Notes under the pieces: generated by a model
Database searches by the model: none
Told to the model about the DNA's origin: nothing
What the model saw: the letters and a program-made list of their open reading frames with translations, nothing else
In this document: positions 1 through 7,374 of the stretch, piece after piece
How the letters are laid out: every line of letters begins with the position of its first letter
Numbering within the stretch: the first letter of the stretch is position 1
Position numbers and translations under genes: made by a program
Assembly (NCBI RefSeq): GCF_021227995.1
Contig: NZ_CP089301.1
Location: 2,604,001-2,668,000 of the forward strand
Length of the DNA stretch: 64,000 nt
DNA from: Novosphingobium kaempferiae
GTDB lineage: Bacteria > Pseudomonadota > Alphaproteobacteria > Sphingomonadales > Sphingomonadaceae
Reading direction: 5' to 3'

Positions 1-57
1 GGAGGCTGCGCCGACCTCCCCCCGAGGGCCCGTTGCCGGACCCCGGCCGCGCGGCTC

Positions 58-327
58 TTAACGAACCGAACCGCGACGGAAGAGGTTGACGATCGCCAGC
101 AGGATCACCGCGCCGAGGAACGAGGCGAACAGCGACAGGATGTCGAACGAACCGCTGGTGATCGGCGCACCGCCGATGAGCGGGGTGACGATGAAGCCGG
201 CGATCACCGCGCCGACCACGCCGACGACGATGTTGAGGAAGATACCCTGCTGGGCGTCGGTGCGCATCAGGATGGAAGCGAGCCAGCCGATGATGCCACC
301 GACCAGAAGGATAAGAAGGAGGGTCAT
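58..327 (-). CDS. GlsB/YeaQ/YmgE-family stress response membrane protein
   Basis: Small inner-membrane protein of 89 residues. Three hydrophobic segments (about 2-20, 28-50 and 60-82) carry the glycine-rich pattern of the family (GGIIGWLASILM, then NIVVGVVGAVIAG), followed by a short basic tail. These proteins respond to general or envelope stress; their molecular function is unknown. An in-frame ATG exists upstream at 381, but it lies inside the -35 part of an EcfG-type promoter (363-387). The ATG at 327 has GGAG about 9 bases before it, so 327 is the better start. The 57 bases downstream hold only a weak GGAGG/CCTCC dyad. Confidence 0.9.
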   Translation of the reverse strand: MTLLLILLVGGIIGWLASILMRTDAQQGIFLNIVVGVVGAVIAGFIVTPLIGGAPITSGSFDILSLFASFLGAVILLAIVNLFRRGSVR

Positions 328-362
328 GGGTCGATCTCCAGATTGGGTTGTCTGACCGTAAT

Positions 363-387
363 AACTTTCGCTTTCGTCCATGGTTCC
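363..387 (-). promoter_or_regulatory. EcfG-type (general stress sigma) promoter
   Basis: On the minus strand GGAAC (383-387) is followed after exactly 17 bases by GTT (363-365). This fits the alphaproteobacterial EcfG consensus GGAAC-N16/17-CGTT except for the first base of the -10 element. Transcription would begin near 355, leaving a leader of about 28 bases before the GlsB start at 327. The match is seen in the sequence; use by EcfG is inferred from the consensus and from the stress-protein target. Confidence 0.65.
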
Positions 388-539
388 GCAACATTGCGCA
401 CGTCCTGCCGCAGATGGCGCAGAAAAAAGCGCCGTTCCGGGGGTGATGCCCCCTTGGGAGACGATTGAAACTTATCGGGTGCTTAAAATACGCTTTACAT
501 CGCAGGCGCGCATTTCAATGCCACGAATCCTGATAATTG

Positions 540-568
540 TTGAAACGGTCAAGGTGCCTAATTACACA
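540..568 (+). promoter_or_regulatory. candidate sigma70-type promoter of the flavoprotein gene
   Basis: TTGAAA (540-545) is separated by 17 bases from TACACA (563-568), about 60 bases before the ATG at 631. The -10 match is only partial, so this is a weak prediction. A short TTAC/GTAA dyad overlaps the -10 region. I see nothing else in the 300-base gap between the GlsB start and 631. Confidence 0.3.
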
Positions 569-630
569 TTCCGTAACGAGGCGATTCCCGGCGCAGACCG
601 ACGGACGCCCATCGGGAAGAGGACAGAACC

Positions 631-2328
631 ATGCTCGACAACGTGCCTGCGCATTGGGATATCGAGACGGATTTTATTGCGGTCGGCTCCGGAATAGCCG
701 GTCTTTCCGCCGCGATCACCGCGCGCGAGCAGGGGCTGGAGGCGGTCGTGCTGGAAAAGGCCGATCAGGTCGGCGGCGTCACTGCCCTGTCAATGGGCGA
801 GGTCTGGGTGGCGGGCAACCACCACGCCGCCGACCTCGGCATAGAGGACAGCGCCGAAAGCGGGTTCCGCTATCTCCAGCGCCTGTCGATGGGCTACGGC
901 TCCGACCTCGCGGTGCTCAACAAGGTCGTCCATGCGCGCGCGGCGCTGCGGTATTTCGAGGACCGCATCGGCCTTCGCATGGAAGTGATCCGCGACTGCC
1001 CGGACTACTACTACGGCCACAGCAACGATTCCGTCGCCGAGGGGCGGATGCTGGAAGTGGTGCCCTTCCCCGCGCAGCAACTGGGCGAATGGCGGGAGAA
1101 GACGCGCGTCTCTCCGCAGATGCCCTATGGCCTGACGCATCACGACATGTTCCAGGCGGGCGGCACTGCCAACATCGTGAAGTGGGACTTCGCCCGCATG
1201 GCGCAGCGCCTGACCGACGACGAGCGCTGCCTCGGCCCCGGCCTTGCCGCCTACTTCGTGAAGGGCGCGCTCGATCGCGAGGTGACGCTGATGACCGGGA
1301 CCGGGGTGGAGGAACTCATCGCCGACGGCACCCGCGTCGTCGGCGTGCGCGCGGTGCAGGACGGGCGCGAGGTCTTCGTGAAGGCGCGCAAGGGCGTGCT
1401 CGTCGCCGTGTCCAGCTACGAGCGCAACCAGGACTACAACCGCACCCTCAGCCAGCAGCTTGAACTGGGCTCGATGGTCTTCGCGACGGTGGACGGATCG
1501 AACTTCCGCCTCACCGGGCCGCTCGGCGCGCGGATCGCGCGGGTGCCGGACATCACCTCGCTCGGCTTCACAATCCCCGGCATGGAGGGCGAGGACGGCC
1601 GCCCCTTGTGGAACAGCGCGCTGCCGGTGATCGGCCAGCCGCACACCATCGTCGTCAACCGCGCGGGCAAACGCTTCGGCAACGAGGCGTTCTACCGCAG
1701 CTTCTACTACACCATCGATCACATCGACGGATCGAACCAGACGCACCCCAACTTCCCGTGCTGGGCCGTGATCGACAGCCAGGTCCGCGAAAAGTACCCG
1801 TTCGGCTCGATCATGCCCGGCTCCGACTGGCCCGAGGGACTGGGCGAGCAGGCCGACACGATCCGCGAACTCGCGCTGAAGATCGGCGTCGATGCGGACG
1901 GTCTGGAAGCGACCGTCGCCCGCTTCAACGCCGATGCCGCCAAGGGCGTCGATCCCGAGTTCGGACGCGGTACCCATCCGTGGAGCACATGGATGTGCGG
2001 CGATCCGTTCCACCAGCCCTGCCCGGTGCTCGGCCCGCTGGAGAAGGGGCCGTTCTATGCCGTCCGGCTGGAGCGCATGGGCGGCACCGCCATCGCCTCC
2101 TCCGGCATCCTCACCGACATGCACGGGCAGGCGCTCGACTGGAACGACGAGGCCATCCCCGGCCTCTACGTCGCGGGCAATTCGCAGGCGCGGATGGAGA
2201 CCGGGGCGGTCATGCAATCGGGCATCTCGAACGCGCGCGGCATGACTTACGGCTGGCTTGCGGCGCAGCACGCGGCGGGGCGGCCGAGCGAACTGCTCGC
2301 GCGCGAGGCGGAGCGGATGGGGCTGTAG
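631..2328 (+). CDS. FAD-dependent oxidoreductase (FAD_binding_2, fumarate reductase/ketosteroid dehydrogenase superfamily)
   Basis: Flavoprotein of 565 residues. The N-terminal dinucleotide-binding motif GSGIAGLSAAITAREQG lies near residues 18-34, with a glutamate ending the second beta strand. The C-terminal GLYVAGN segment closes the FAD site. The overall layout is that of the fumarate reductase/3-ketosteroid dehydrogenase superfamily. The Tyr-Pro-Gly motif that canonical ketosteroid delta1-dehydrogenases carry after the GN motif is absent (ETGAVMQSG instead), so a steroid substrate should not be assumed. AGAGGA precedes the ATG by 6 bases. A CoxG-like protein gene follows on the same strand, beyond a palindrome. 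No signal peptide, so cytoplasmic. Confidence 0.85.
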   Translation: MLDNVPAHWDIETDFIAVGSGIAGLSAAITAREQGLEAVVLEKADQVGGVTALSMGEVWVAGNHHAADLGIEDSAESGFRYLQRLSMGYGSDLAVLNKVVHARAALRYFEDRIGLRMEVIRDCPDYYYGHSNDSVAEGRMLEVVPFPAQQLGEWREKTRVSPQMPYGLTHHDMFQAGGTANIVKWDFARMAQRLTDDERCLGPGLAAYFVKGALDREVTLMTGTGVEELIADGTRVVGVRAVQDGREVFVKARKGVLVAVSSYERNQDYNRTLSQQLELGSMVFATVDGSNFRLTGPLGARIARVPDITSLGFTIPGMEGEDGRPLWNSALPVIGQPHTIVVNRAGKRFGNEAFYRSFYYTIDHIDGSNQTHPNFPCWAVIDSQVREKYPFGSIMPGSDWPEGLGEQADTIRELALKIGVDADGLEATVARFNADAAKGVDPEFGRGTHPWSTWMCGDPFHQPCPVLGPLEKGPFYAVRLERMGGTAIASSGILTDMHGQALDWNDEAIPGLYVAGNSQARMETGAVMQSGISNARGMTYGWLAAQHAAGRPSELLAREAERMGL

Positions 2329-2356
2329 AACACGATATCATGGTTGGAGCTACCCA

Positions 2357-2435
2357 TTCGTCATTGCGAGCGCAGCGAAGCAATCCAGCGGCGTGGGCCG
2401 TCCGTGGATTGCTTCGCTGCGCTCGCAATGACGAA
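2357..2435. repeat. palindromic hairpin repeat, family A copy 1
   Basis: Perfect 31-base inverted arms (2357-2387 and 2405-2435) around a 17-base loop, containing the family core CATTGCGAGCG-N-AGCGAAGCAAT. Variable stem pair: C on the left, G on the right. It lies between the flavoprotein and SRPBCC genes. Five further copies are at 6793, 12380, 55306, 58284 and 59331. Confidence 0.95.
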
Positions 2436-2468
2436 CTGGGGTTTGTGATCCCGCACTAGGAACAGCAG

Positions 2469-2999
2469 ATGATCGAGACCAGCCAGACCGTCACCGTCGC
2501 CGCACCGCTGGAGGCGACATGGGACTATGCCTGCGCCGTGGAACGCTGGGCCGAGATCATGCCCGGCTACCAGTCCTGCGAGATCGCCGATGCCGACAAC
2601 TCGCTCTGGGTGCTCAAGATCGGCGTCGGCGGGCTGGTGCGCACGGTCAGGGTCGCCGTCCATGTCGAGCGCTGGGCCGGACCGCAGGAAGTGGACTTCG
2701 CCTTTCGTCTGCAGGGTGATCCGGTGGAAGGCTCAGGCTCCTACCGCGCGAAAGCCTCGGACGGCGGCACCGACGTCACGCTGGCGGTGCAGGTGCGCGG
2801 TTCCGGCCCGATGGCGCCGATGTGGGAGGCGATGGGCGGCCCCGTCCTCCCCCGCTTCGCGCGCGGCTTCGCGGAGGAGCTGAAGGCGCGGATCGAGGCG
2901 CAGGCCGGTGGGGTAGCGCCGAAACCGGTGCCTGCGCCCTCGCTGATCGAGCGTGTCATCGCGTGGTTCCGAAGGTTCTTCGCTCCGTCCCAGACCTGA
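2469..2999 (+). CDS. SRPBCC (CoxG-like) family protein
   Basis: Protein of 176 residues. It starts with the family pattern (short beta strand, APLEATWDYACAVERWAEIMPG helix-loop) and has about 140 residues of alternating strands and a long C-terminal helix, typical of the START/SRPBCC hydrophobic-ligand fold. The nearest named relatives are carbon monoxide dehydrogenase subunit G proteins, but no CO dehydrogenase genes are nearby, so the name describes only the fold. The tail after residue 150 is proline-rich and then basic-aromatic (VIAWFRRFFA) and may touch the membrane. AGGA stands 7 bases before the ATG. It may be co-transcribed with the flavoprotein gene. Confidence 0.8.
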   Translation: MIETSQTVTVAAPLEATWDYACAVERWAEIMPGYQSCEIADADNSLWVLKIGVGGLVRTVRVAVHVERWAGPQEVDFAFRLQGDPVEGSGSYRAKASDGGTDVTLAVQVRGSGPMAPMWEAMGGPVLPRFARGFAEELKARIEAQAGGVAPKPVPAPSLIERVIAWFRRFFAPSQT

Positions 3000-3012
3000 A
3001 CCCCATCCCCGT

Positions 3013-3111
3013 CGGCCCTGCGCAGGCAGGGGCCCATCAGGTCTATTACCCAGACACCTTGCTCGCCGTGAGGCGGCGAGCTTGGGATGGGCCCCTGCCT
3101 GCGCAGGGCCG
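3013..3111. repeat. large palindromic repeat, family D copy 1
   Basis: Perfect 26-base inverted arms (3013-3038 and 3086-3111) with a 47-base loop, just after the SRPBCC stop codon. The core is CCCTGCGCAGGCAGGGGCCC. A related element is at 52147-52251. It can form a strong hairpin in RNA, but no T-run follows. Confidence 0.95.
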
Positions 3112-3177
3112 AAGGGAGGGGCCAAGCGCAACCAACCGCGCCCCTATCGGGTTCTCCCCCGTAAGGAGGCGCGAAGA

Positions 3178-3921
3178 GTGTACACGTCCGCCCGCGACCG
3201 CGTGCTGTCGGCGCTCGCCTCGCTGCTGATCGTGGCGGGCGGAGTGGCGGCGATGATCGCGGGTCTCGCCGCGCAGATGACGCCGAAGGAGCGGCGCGAC
3301 ACCCTCGCCGCGATCATCCCGCTGCGCGACGAGCCGGAGAAGCCGAAACCGAAAGAAATACCGGCCAGGGCGGACTCCACTGCCGCCAAGGGCCGCCCCT
3401 CACCGCCCAACCTGCGCAACAAGGCAACGCAGATCGTCGCCCCGCCACCCCGGCTGCCGCCGCTGATCGTGCCGCCTCCCGTCATCACCGCACCCAGGGC
3501 CAATGTCGGATCGGCTGCGCAGAGCGGCGCGTCCGACCGCCTCGGACCCGGACAGGGCGCGGGCGGCATCGGCGATGGAGACGGCGGCGGGGGTGATGGC
3601 GACGGTGACGGCGAAGGCGATGCCCTCACCCGACCGAAGCAGATCCGGGGCCGCCTCCACTTCTCCGACCTGCCGCCCGACTTGCGCGAGGCCAAGACCG
3701 GCGGCGAACTCCGCCTGCGCTACCGCATCGGCATCGACGGCCGGGTGAGCGACTGCCGCATCATGGTCTCCAGCGGCCGCCCGGAACTCGACGCGACGAC
3801 GTGCCGCCTCATCACCGAACGGTTCCGCTTCAAGCCCTCGAAGAATGCGCGCGGGGAGCCGGTGGCGTCGATCATGATCGAGACGCACGGGTGGTATTTC
3901 CCGCCGGACGAAGTCCAGTAG
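3178..3921 (+). CDS. TonB-like energy transducer protein
   Basis: Protein of 247 residues starting at GTG, chosen because AAGGAGG (3163-3169) sits 8 bases upstream; in-frame codons further up run through palindrome 3013-3111. It has one membrane anchor near residues 9-30, a proline/lysine-rich stretch, a Gly-Asp-rich linker around residues 125-140, and a C-terminal TonB-type domain (FSDLPPDLREAKTGGELRLR onward, with a CRIMVSSGRPELD strand-turn region). TonB-family proteins transmit proton-motive force across the periplasm to outer-membrane receptors. No exbB/exbD or receptor gene adjoins it, so its partner is unknown. Confidence 0.75.
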   Translation: MYTSARDRVLSALASLLIVAGGVAAMIAGLAAQMTPKERRDTLAAIIPLRDEPEKPKPKEIPARADSTAAKGRPSPPNLRNKATQIVAPPPRLPPLIVPPPVITAPRANVGSAAQSGASDRLGPGQGAGGIGDGDGGGGDGDGDGEGDALTRPKQIRGRLHFSDLPPDLREAKTGGELRLRYRIGIDGRVSDCRIMVSSGRPELDATTCRLITERFRFKPSKNARGEPVASIMIETHGWYFPPDEVQ

Positions 3922-3978
3922 CCCCATCGGCAGGGCGCTCCATTTCCCCATGGACAACCCACTCCACCTCCCGCACAT

Positions 3979-3992
3979 TGTACACCTGTACA
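3979..3992. promoter_or_regulatory. operator-like palindrome before the TauD gene
   Basis: TGTACA-CC-TGTACA, perfectly symmetric, 38 bases upstream of the GTG start at 4030. The size and symmetry suit a dimeric repressor of the GntR or TetR type. No matching regulator gene is adjacent, so the cognate protein is unknown. Confidence 0.5.
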
Positions 3993-4029
3993 GCATCCCG
4001 CAACGGGAGCACCGGAGAGGAGACCAGCC

Positions 4030-4917
4030 GTGACCATCAGCGTCGAACCCGTGAAGCCGCATATCGGCGGCATCGTCCATGTCTCGCCCGACCACCTGCT
4101 CGACGACGAGACGATCGAGACCGTGCGCCGCGAGCTGGAAACGCGCGGAGTTCTGGTGTTCCCGCAGATCAATGTATCCGACCAGTTGCAGCTCGCCTTC
4201 ACCGACCGGCTGGGCGAGCGGGTGAACTTTACGCGGCAGGTGCCGGGATCGGATGCCGACACGCCCGACGTCTACAAGATCACGCTCGACCGCAAGCTGA
4301 ACTCGGAGCCGGACTACGTGCTGGGCACCTTCTTCTGGCACATCGACGGGATCACTATCGACCAGCCGCTGCCAAAGGCGACGGTGCTGTCGGCGCGCAA
4401 GCTGTCGGCCAGCGGCGGCGCGACCGAGTTCGCCAACCTCTACGCCGCGTGGGATCTGCTGCCCGAGGACGAGAAGCGCGAGTACGAGGGGCTGACCGTG
4501 ATCCACTGCGTCGAGGCCGCCGTGCGCCCGGTCCACGGCCACCCGAGCGAGGAACGCCGCGCCCGCTACAAGGCGATGGCGGCGGTCATGGAGCAGCCGC
4601 TGGTCTGGACGCACGAGGACGGGCGCAAGTCGCTGCTGCTCGGCACCCATGGCGACGGGATCGTGGGAATGCCGGGGCCGCACGGGCGCGCGCTGCTCAC
4701 CCGGTTGCAGCAATGGGCGGCCCAGCCCGACCTCGTCTACACCCACAAGTGGCGGGAGGGCGACCTCGTCATCTGGAACAACCAGGGCCTGATGCACCGC
4801 GTTGTCCCCTACACCGACGAGGGTCGCGTCATGCATCGCACGACCATCGCCGGAAAGGAGCGCCCCGGCGTGCCCGCCGATCCCGCCCACATCGAGCGCA
4901 TCTACCAGACCGCCTGA
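4030..4917 (+). CDS. TauD/TfdA-family 2-oxoglutarate/Fe(II) dioxygenase
   Basis: Protein of 295 residues. The iron facial triad is visible: H104 and D106 in FFWHIDG, and distal H256 in GLMHRVVPY. R270, fourteen residues further on, is placed to bind the 2-oxoglutarate carboxylate. Family members hydroxylate taurine, alkyl sulfates, 2,4-D or related acids; the substrate cannot be read here. The GTG start is preceded by GGAGAGGAG. The Rrf2, YezD and TauE/SafE genes follow on the same strand, which favours a role in releasing sulfur from an organosulfur compound, but that is inference. Confidence 0.88.
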   Translation: MTISVEPVKPHIGGIVHVSPDHLLDDETIETVRRELETRGVLVFPQINVSDQLQLAFTDRLGERVNFTRQVPGSDADTPDVYKITLDRKLNSEPDYVLGTFFWHIDGITIDQPLPKATVLSARKLSASGGATEFANLYAAWDLLPEDEKREYEGLTVIHCVEAAVRPVHGHPSEERRARYKAMAAVMEQPLVWTHEDGRKSLLLGTHGDGIVGMPGPHGRALLTRLQQWAAQPDLVYTHKWREGDLVIWNNQGLMHRVVPYTDEGRVMHRTTIAGKERPGVPADPAHIERIYQTA

Positions 4918-4929
4918 AACAATTTGCAG

Positions 4930-4972
4930 GACGGGCGCGTTGCTTGCGGTAATCCACCGCCACGCGCCCGTC
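4930..4972 (+). terminator. hairpin after the dioxygenase gene
   Basis: An 11-bp perfect stem (4930-4940 with 4962-4972) encloses a second 5-bp stem (GCGGT/ACCGC, 4946-4960). It starts 13 bases after the stop codon. No T-run follows, so it is either a non-canonical terminator or an RNA-stabilising structure. Confidence 0.4.
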
Positions 4973-4988
4973 GCACGGGCGGAGCGGG

Positions 4989-5006
4989 TTGACGCCCATG
5001 CGTCAA
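4989..5006. promoter_or_regulatory. inverted repeat before rrf2-type regulator gene
   Basis: TTGACGC-CCAT-GCGTCAA, with perfect 7-base arms, about 45 bases before the regulator start at 5051. The left arm doubles as a -35 element (TTGACG). This placement suits autoregulation by the Rrf2 protein, but which protein binds is inference. Confidence 0.4.
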
Positions 5007-5050
5007 AGGAGCCAAGTGAACCCTTCGAAGTCCTTGCGAGAATTGCGCCG

Positions 5051-5512
5051 ATGCTTTCGCAGAAAACACGCTATGCGATCCGGGCCATGCAGCACCTCGC
5101 GGACAAGTACGGCCAAGGACCGATCCCGCTGACCGACATCGCCGAGACGCAGAACATCCCGGCCAAGTTCCTCACCGTTATCCTGTCCGAGCTGTCGCGC
5201 TACGGCATCGTCGCCTCGCAGCGGGGCAAAGACGGCGGCTACTGGCTGGGCGTGCCGCCGATCGACATCACCTATGGCGACCTCATCCGGGTGATGCGCG
5301 GGTCGCTGGCGCTAGTGCCCTGCGCCAGCCGTTTCGCGCACGAAACCTGCAAGAACTGCGTCGAGGAAAAGGACTGCCGCACCCGCGCGCTGATGCTGCA
5401 GGTCCGCGATGCGACGGCCAACCTGCTCGACGGGATGCGCCTTTCCGACAGGATCGATCCGGTTCCCGCCGCCGAAGGGCTGGAGGCGGTCGAGGACGTG
5501 GAGGTAGGCTGA
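5051..5512 (+). CDS. Rrf2-family transcriptional regulator
   Basis: DNA-binding regulator of 153 residues. The N-terminal winged helix (MLSQKTRYAIRAMQHLADKY, then a recognition helix and the wing RGKDGGYWLG) is typical of Rrf2. Cysteines at 91, 100, 103 and 109 sit where IscR/RsrR-type members bind an iron-sulfur cluster, so it may sense cluster status, redox state or sulfur supply. The start was chosen at the family's standard MLSQKTRYA N-terminus; the ribosome site is weak. It precedes a yezD gene, and CymR-type Rrf2 proteins are known regulators of sulfur and cysteine genes, so a sulfur regulon is likely. Inverted repeats lie before (4989) and after it (5538). Confidence 0.88.
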   Translation: MLSQKTRYAIRAMQHLADKYGQGPIPLTDIAETQNIPAKFLTVILSELSRYGIVASQRGKDGGYWLGVPPIDITYGDLIRVMRGSLALVPCASRFAHETCKNCVEEKDCRTRALMLQVRDATANLLDGMRLSDRIDPVPAAEGLEAVEDVEVG

Positions 5513-5537
5513 ACTTTCGGGCCTGAAAGCAAAGCTA

Positions 5538-5572
5538 CTCTATCACCCCCATTGTCAACTTTTACGATAGAG
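5538..5572. promoter_or_regulatory. inverted repeat before yezD
   Basis: CTCTATC (5538-5544) and GATAGAG (5566-5572) form perfect 7-base arms 21 bases apart. TTGTCA (5552-5557) between them could be a -35 element. It sits in the gap between the Rrf2 and YezD genes, so it is a candidate operator and promoter for yezD. Confidence 0.35.
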
Positions 5573-5614
5573 AATACCACCCTCGCATCCGCCCCGCTCT
5601 GAGAGGAGAAGCGC

Positions 5615-5791
5615 ATGCGAATTGCCAAGCCCGCCGACGCGACCGCCACCGAGCATCCGCTGCTCAACGAAGGCGTCCAGCACGTCATAGAGGCGCTCCA
5701 GCGCCTGCGTTTCGGCGTGATCCAGCTCACCGTCCACGACGGCAAGCTGATGCAGGTTGACGTGACGGAGCGTCGCCGCTTCAATCACTGA
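5615..5791 (+). CDS. YezD-family small protein (DUF2292)
   Basis: Small protein of 58 residues with a strong GAGAGGAG ribosome site 6-8 bases before the ATG. The C-terminal half (LRFGVIQLTVHDGKLMQVDV, then TERRRF) matches the conserved YezD core, in which VHDGK and the DVTE-(K/R)-RF ending are characteristic. The biochemical function is unknown. In many bacteria yezD lies with sulfate, sulfonate or cysteine assimilation genes, in keeping with the Rrf2 regulator 100 bases upstream and the sulfite-exporter-like gene downstream. Confidence 0.8.
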   Translation: MRIAKPADATATEHPLLNEGVQHVIEALQRLRFGVIQLTVHDGKLMQVDVTERRRFNH

Positions 5792-6013
5792 GGGTGTACT
5801 GAACTGCACCTAAACCGCATTGACGGCGACAGAACGGAACCGCTGCGACACCGGTCCACCGGACAGTCCCACCGGAACGAGCCCATCGGCGCCCGCCCCG
5901 TTCCGTTCGCCGAAACCGACCGCGCGGTTCCCATCCGCGCGGCAATCGCCTAGCCCTGTCGTCCGGGCTGCCAAGGCGCTGACTGATCCAACCCCGCCCC
6001 GGGAGGAGTACGA

Positions 6014-6787
6014 ATGCTCGATTCGCTGCCGACACTGGCCGAAATCGCCCCCTTCATTGCCATCGGTTTCGCAGCGCAGATCGTCGACGGTGCTCTTGGC
6101 ATGGCCTTCGGGGTCATCACGCAGACGCTGCTGGTGAGCGTGGTGGGCGTCGCGCCCGCCGCCGCTTCGGCGAGCGTCCATCTGGTCGAGCTGTTCACCA
6201 CCGGGACTTCGGGCATCAGCCATATCCTGCATCGCAACGTGCAGTGGGGGCTGTTCCTGCGGCTGGTTCCGGCCGGGATCGTCGGCGGCGTCTCGGGGGC
6301 GTACCTGCTCTCCAGCATCGACGCCTCGGTCGCGCGGCCCTATGTCATGATCTACCTCACCGGCATCGGCATCTACCTGATGTTCCGCGCCATCCGCATG
6401 CGCAAGCCGAGCTTCGCCGACCCCAAGTACACCGCGCCGCTGGCGCTGGCGGGCGGCTTCCTCGATGCGGCGGGCGGCGGTGGCTGGGGTCCGGTGGTGA
6501 CGTCCAACCTGCTGGTGCAGGGCGGCGAGCCGGCCAAGACCATCGGCACCGTCAACACCGCCGAGTTCCTGCTGACGACCTCGATCTCGATCGCGTTCAT
6601 CTCCACCATCGGGCTTTCGGCCTTCACCGTGGCGACCGTGGGCCTCATCATCGGCGGCGTCATCGCGGCGCCGTTCGGCGCGCTCTTCGCCAAGCGCATC
6701 AAGCCGCGCACCCTGCTGGCCGCCGTCTCGGTGGTGCTGATCGCGACGAGCGTGTTCAGCATCTGGAAGGCCTGGCCGATCTTCTGA
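6014..6787 (+). CDS. TauE/SafE-family sulfite/sulfoacetate exporter-like permease
   Basis: Membrane protein of 257 residues with about eight hydrophobic helices arranged as two similar halves. The first helix pair carries the family motif (DGALGMAFGVITQ, about residues 24-36) and the second repeat begins near GGFLDAAGGGGWGPVV. Members export sulfite, sulfoacetate or other small organic anions. GGGAGGAG lies a few bases before the ATG. Its place after TauD, Rrf2 and YezD suggests it removes sulfite or a sulfonate product, but the substrate is inferred. The 222 bases before it contain GGAAC repeats with spacing unsuited to an EcfG promoter, and no riboswitch that I recognise. Confidence 0.85.
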   Translation: MLDSLPTLAEIAPFIAIGFAAQIVDGALGMAFGVITQTLLVSVVGVAPAAASASVHLVELFTTGTSGISHILHRNVQWGLFLRLVPAGIVGGVSGAYLLSSIDASVARPYVMIYLTGIGIYLMFRAIRMRKPSFADPKYTAPLALAGGFLDAAGGGGWGPVVTSNLLVQGGEPAKTIGTVNTAEFLLTTSISIAFISTIGLSAFTVATVGLIIGGVIAAPFGALFAKRIKPRTLLAAVSVVLIATSVFSIWKAWPIF

Positions 6788-6792
6788 TCTCA

Positions 6793-6864
6793 TCATTGCG
6801 AGCGCAGCGAAGCAATCAGACGCCTGGCGCAACGCGCTGGATTGCTTCGCTTCGCTCGCAATGA
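6793..6864. repeat. palindromic hairpin repeat, family A copy 2
   Basis: Inverted arms 6793-6817 and 6840-6864 (25 bases) with one mismatch at the variable position (C on the left, T on the right). It lies between two convergent genes (TauE/SafE ends at 6787, the pilin gene ends at 6878) and so may act as a shared terminator. Confidence 0.92.
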
Positions 6865-6877
6865 CGGAGGGAGGATG

Positions 6878-7372
6878 TCAAAACGTGAACGTCACCACCA
6901 CCGAGTCCGCATAAGGCCCGGTCTTCGCATATTGCCCCGCCGGTATCCGGCCATAGGCGGTCTTCGAGACGTTCCAGTTCAGCAGGTTCGCGATCGACAT
7001 CGTCTGCGACGAGCCGCCGTTGGCCCCGTTGCCCCAGACCGTCGCGTGGCCTGCGTCCTGATAGATGTTGTAGTTCAGCCGCGCCGCGCCGTTGGCCATC
7101 TGCCGCGCCGCCGCATCGCCCGAGGTACCCGCGCTCAGCGCGAGGTCGACCGAGGCGTTCATCGGCACGCTCACCGAGACACACGTCGCGCTGACCGTGG
7201 CGGTGGCCGTCGTCGGCGAGGACGCGGCGGGGTTGTACGTCCCGAAGCTCAGGCTGGTGGTCGAGACCGAGCAGATGCACACCAGGCAGCCCGCCGCCTC
7301 CGCCGTCGCCACGGGCATGGCGGCCCCGGCGATCCCGCAGAGCACGGAAATGCAGCGAAGGGCGCAGTTCAT
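6878..7372 (-). CDS. spore coat U (SCPU) domain pilin-like protein
   Basis: Secreted protein of 164 residues. After a signal peptide (about residues 1-28, ending AEAAG) comes an SCPU domain with paired cysteines (CLVCIC and ATCVSVSV), the LSFGTYNP strand and the C-terminal YADSVVVTFTF strand that donates to neighbouring subunits in chaperone-usher pili. ATG codons at 7378 and 7372 compete: GAGAGG is 8 bases from the second and only 2 from the first, so 7372 is preferred. It is the last gene of the operon after the usher. In archaic Csu systems the last gene encodes the tip adhesin, but this protein has only one domain. Confidence 0.8.
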   Translation of the reverse strand: MNCALRCISVLCGIAGAAMPVATAEAAGCLVCICSVSTTSLSFGTYNPAASSPTTATATVSATCVSVSVPMNASVDLALSAGTSGDAAARQMANGAARLNYNIYQDAGHATVWGNGANGGSSQTMSIANLLNWNVSKTAYGRIPAGQYAKTGPYADSVVVTFTF

Positions 7373-7374
7373 GG

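Noticed and set aside
58..381. Longer GlsB form starting at 381
   Set aside because: The start lies inside the EcfG -35 element and the extra N-terminus is hydrophilic; the ATG at 327 has the ribosome site.
790..2271. Long open frame on the minus strand inside the flavoprotein gene
   Set aside because: Arg/Ala/His-rich composition with no family motif; a by-product of GC-rich codon bias in the real plus-strand gene.
631..2328. Ketosteroid delta1-dehydrogenase call
   Set aside because: The Tyr-Pro-Gly active-site motif is missing, so only the superfamily call is kept.
5792..6013. GGAAC/CGTT combinations before the TauE/SafE gene as an EcfG promoter
   Set aside because: The gap between GGAAC and CGTT is 20 bases, outside the 16-17 range.
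5792..6013. Possible riboswitch before the TauE/SafE gene
   Set aside because: No conserved riboswitch core that I recognise and no terminator/antiterminator pair.
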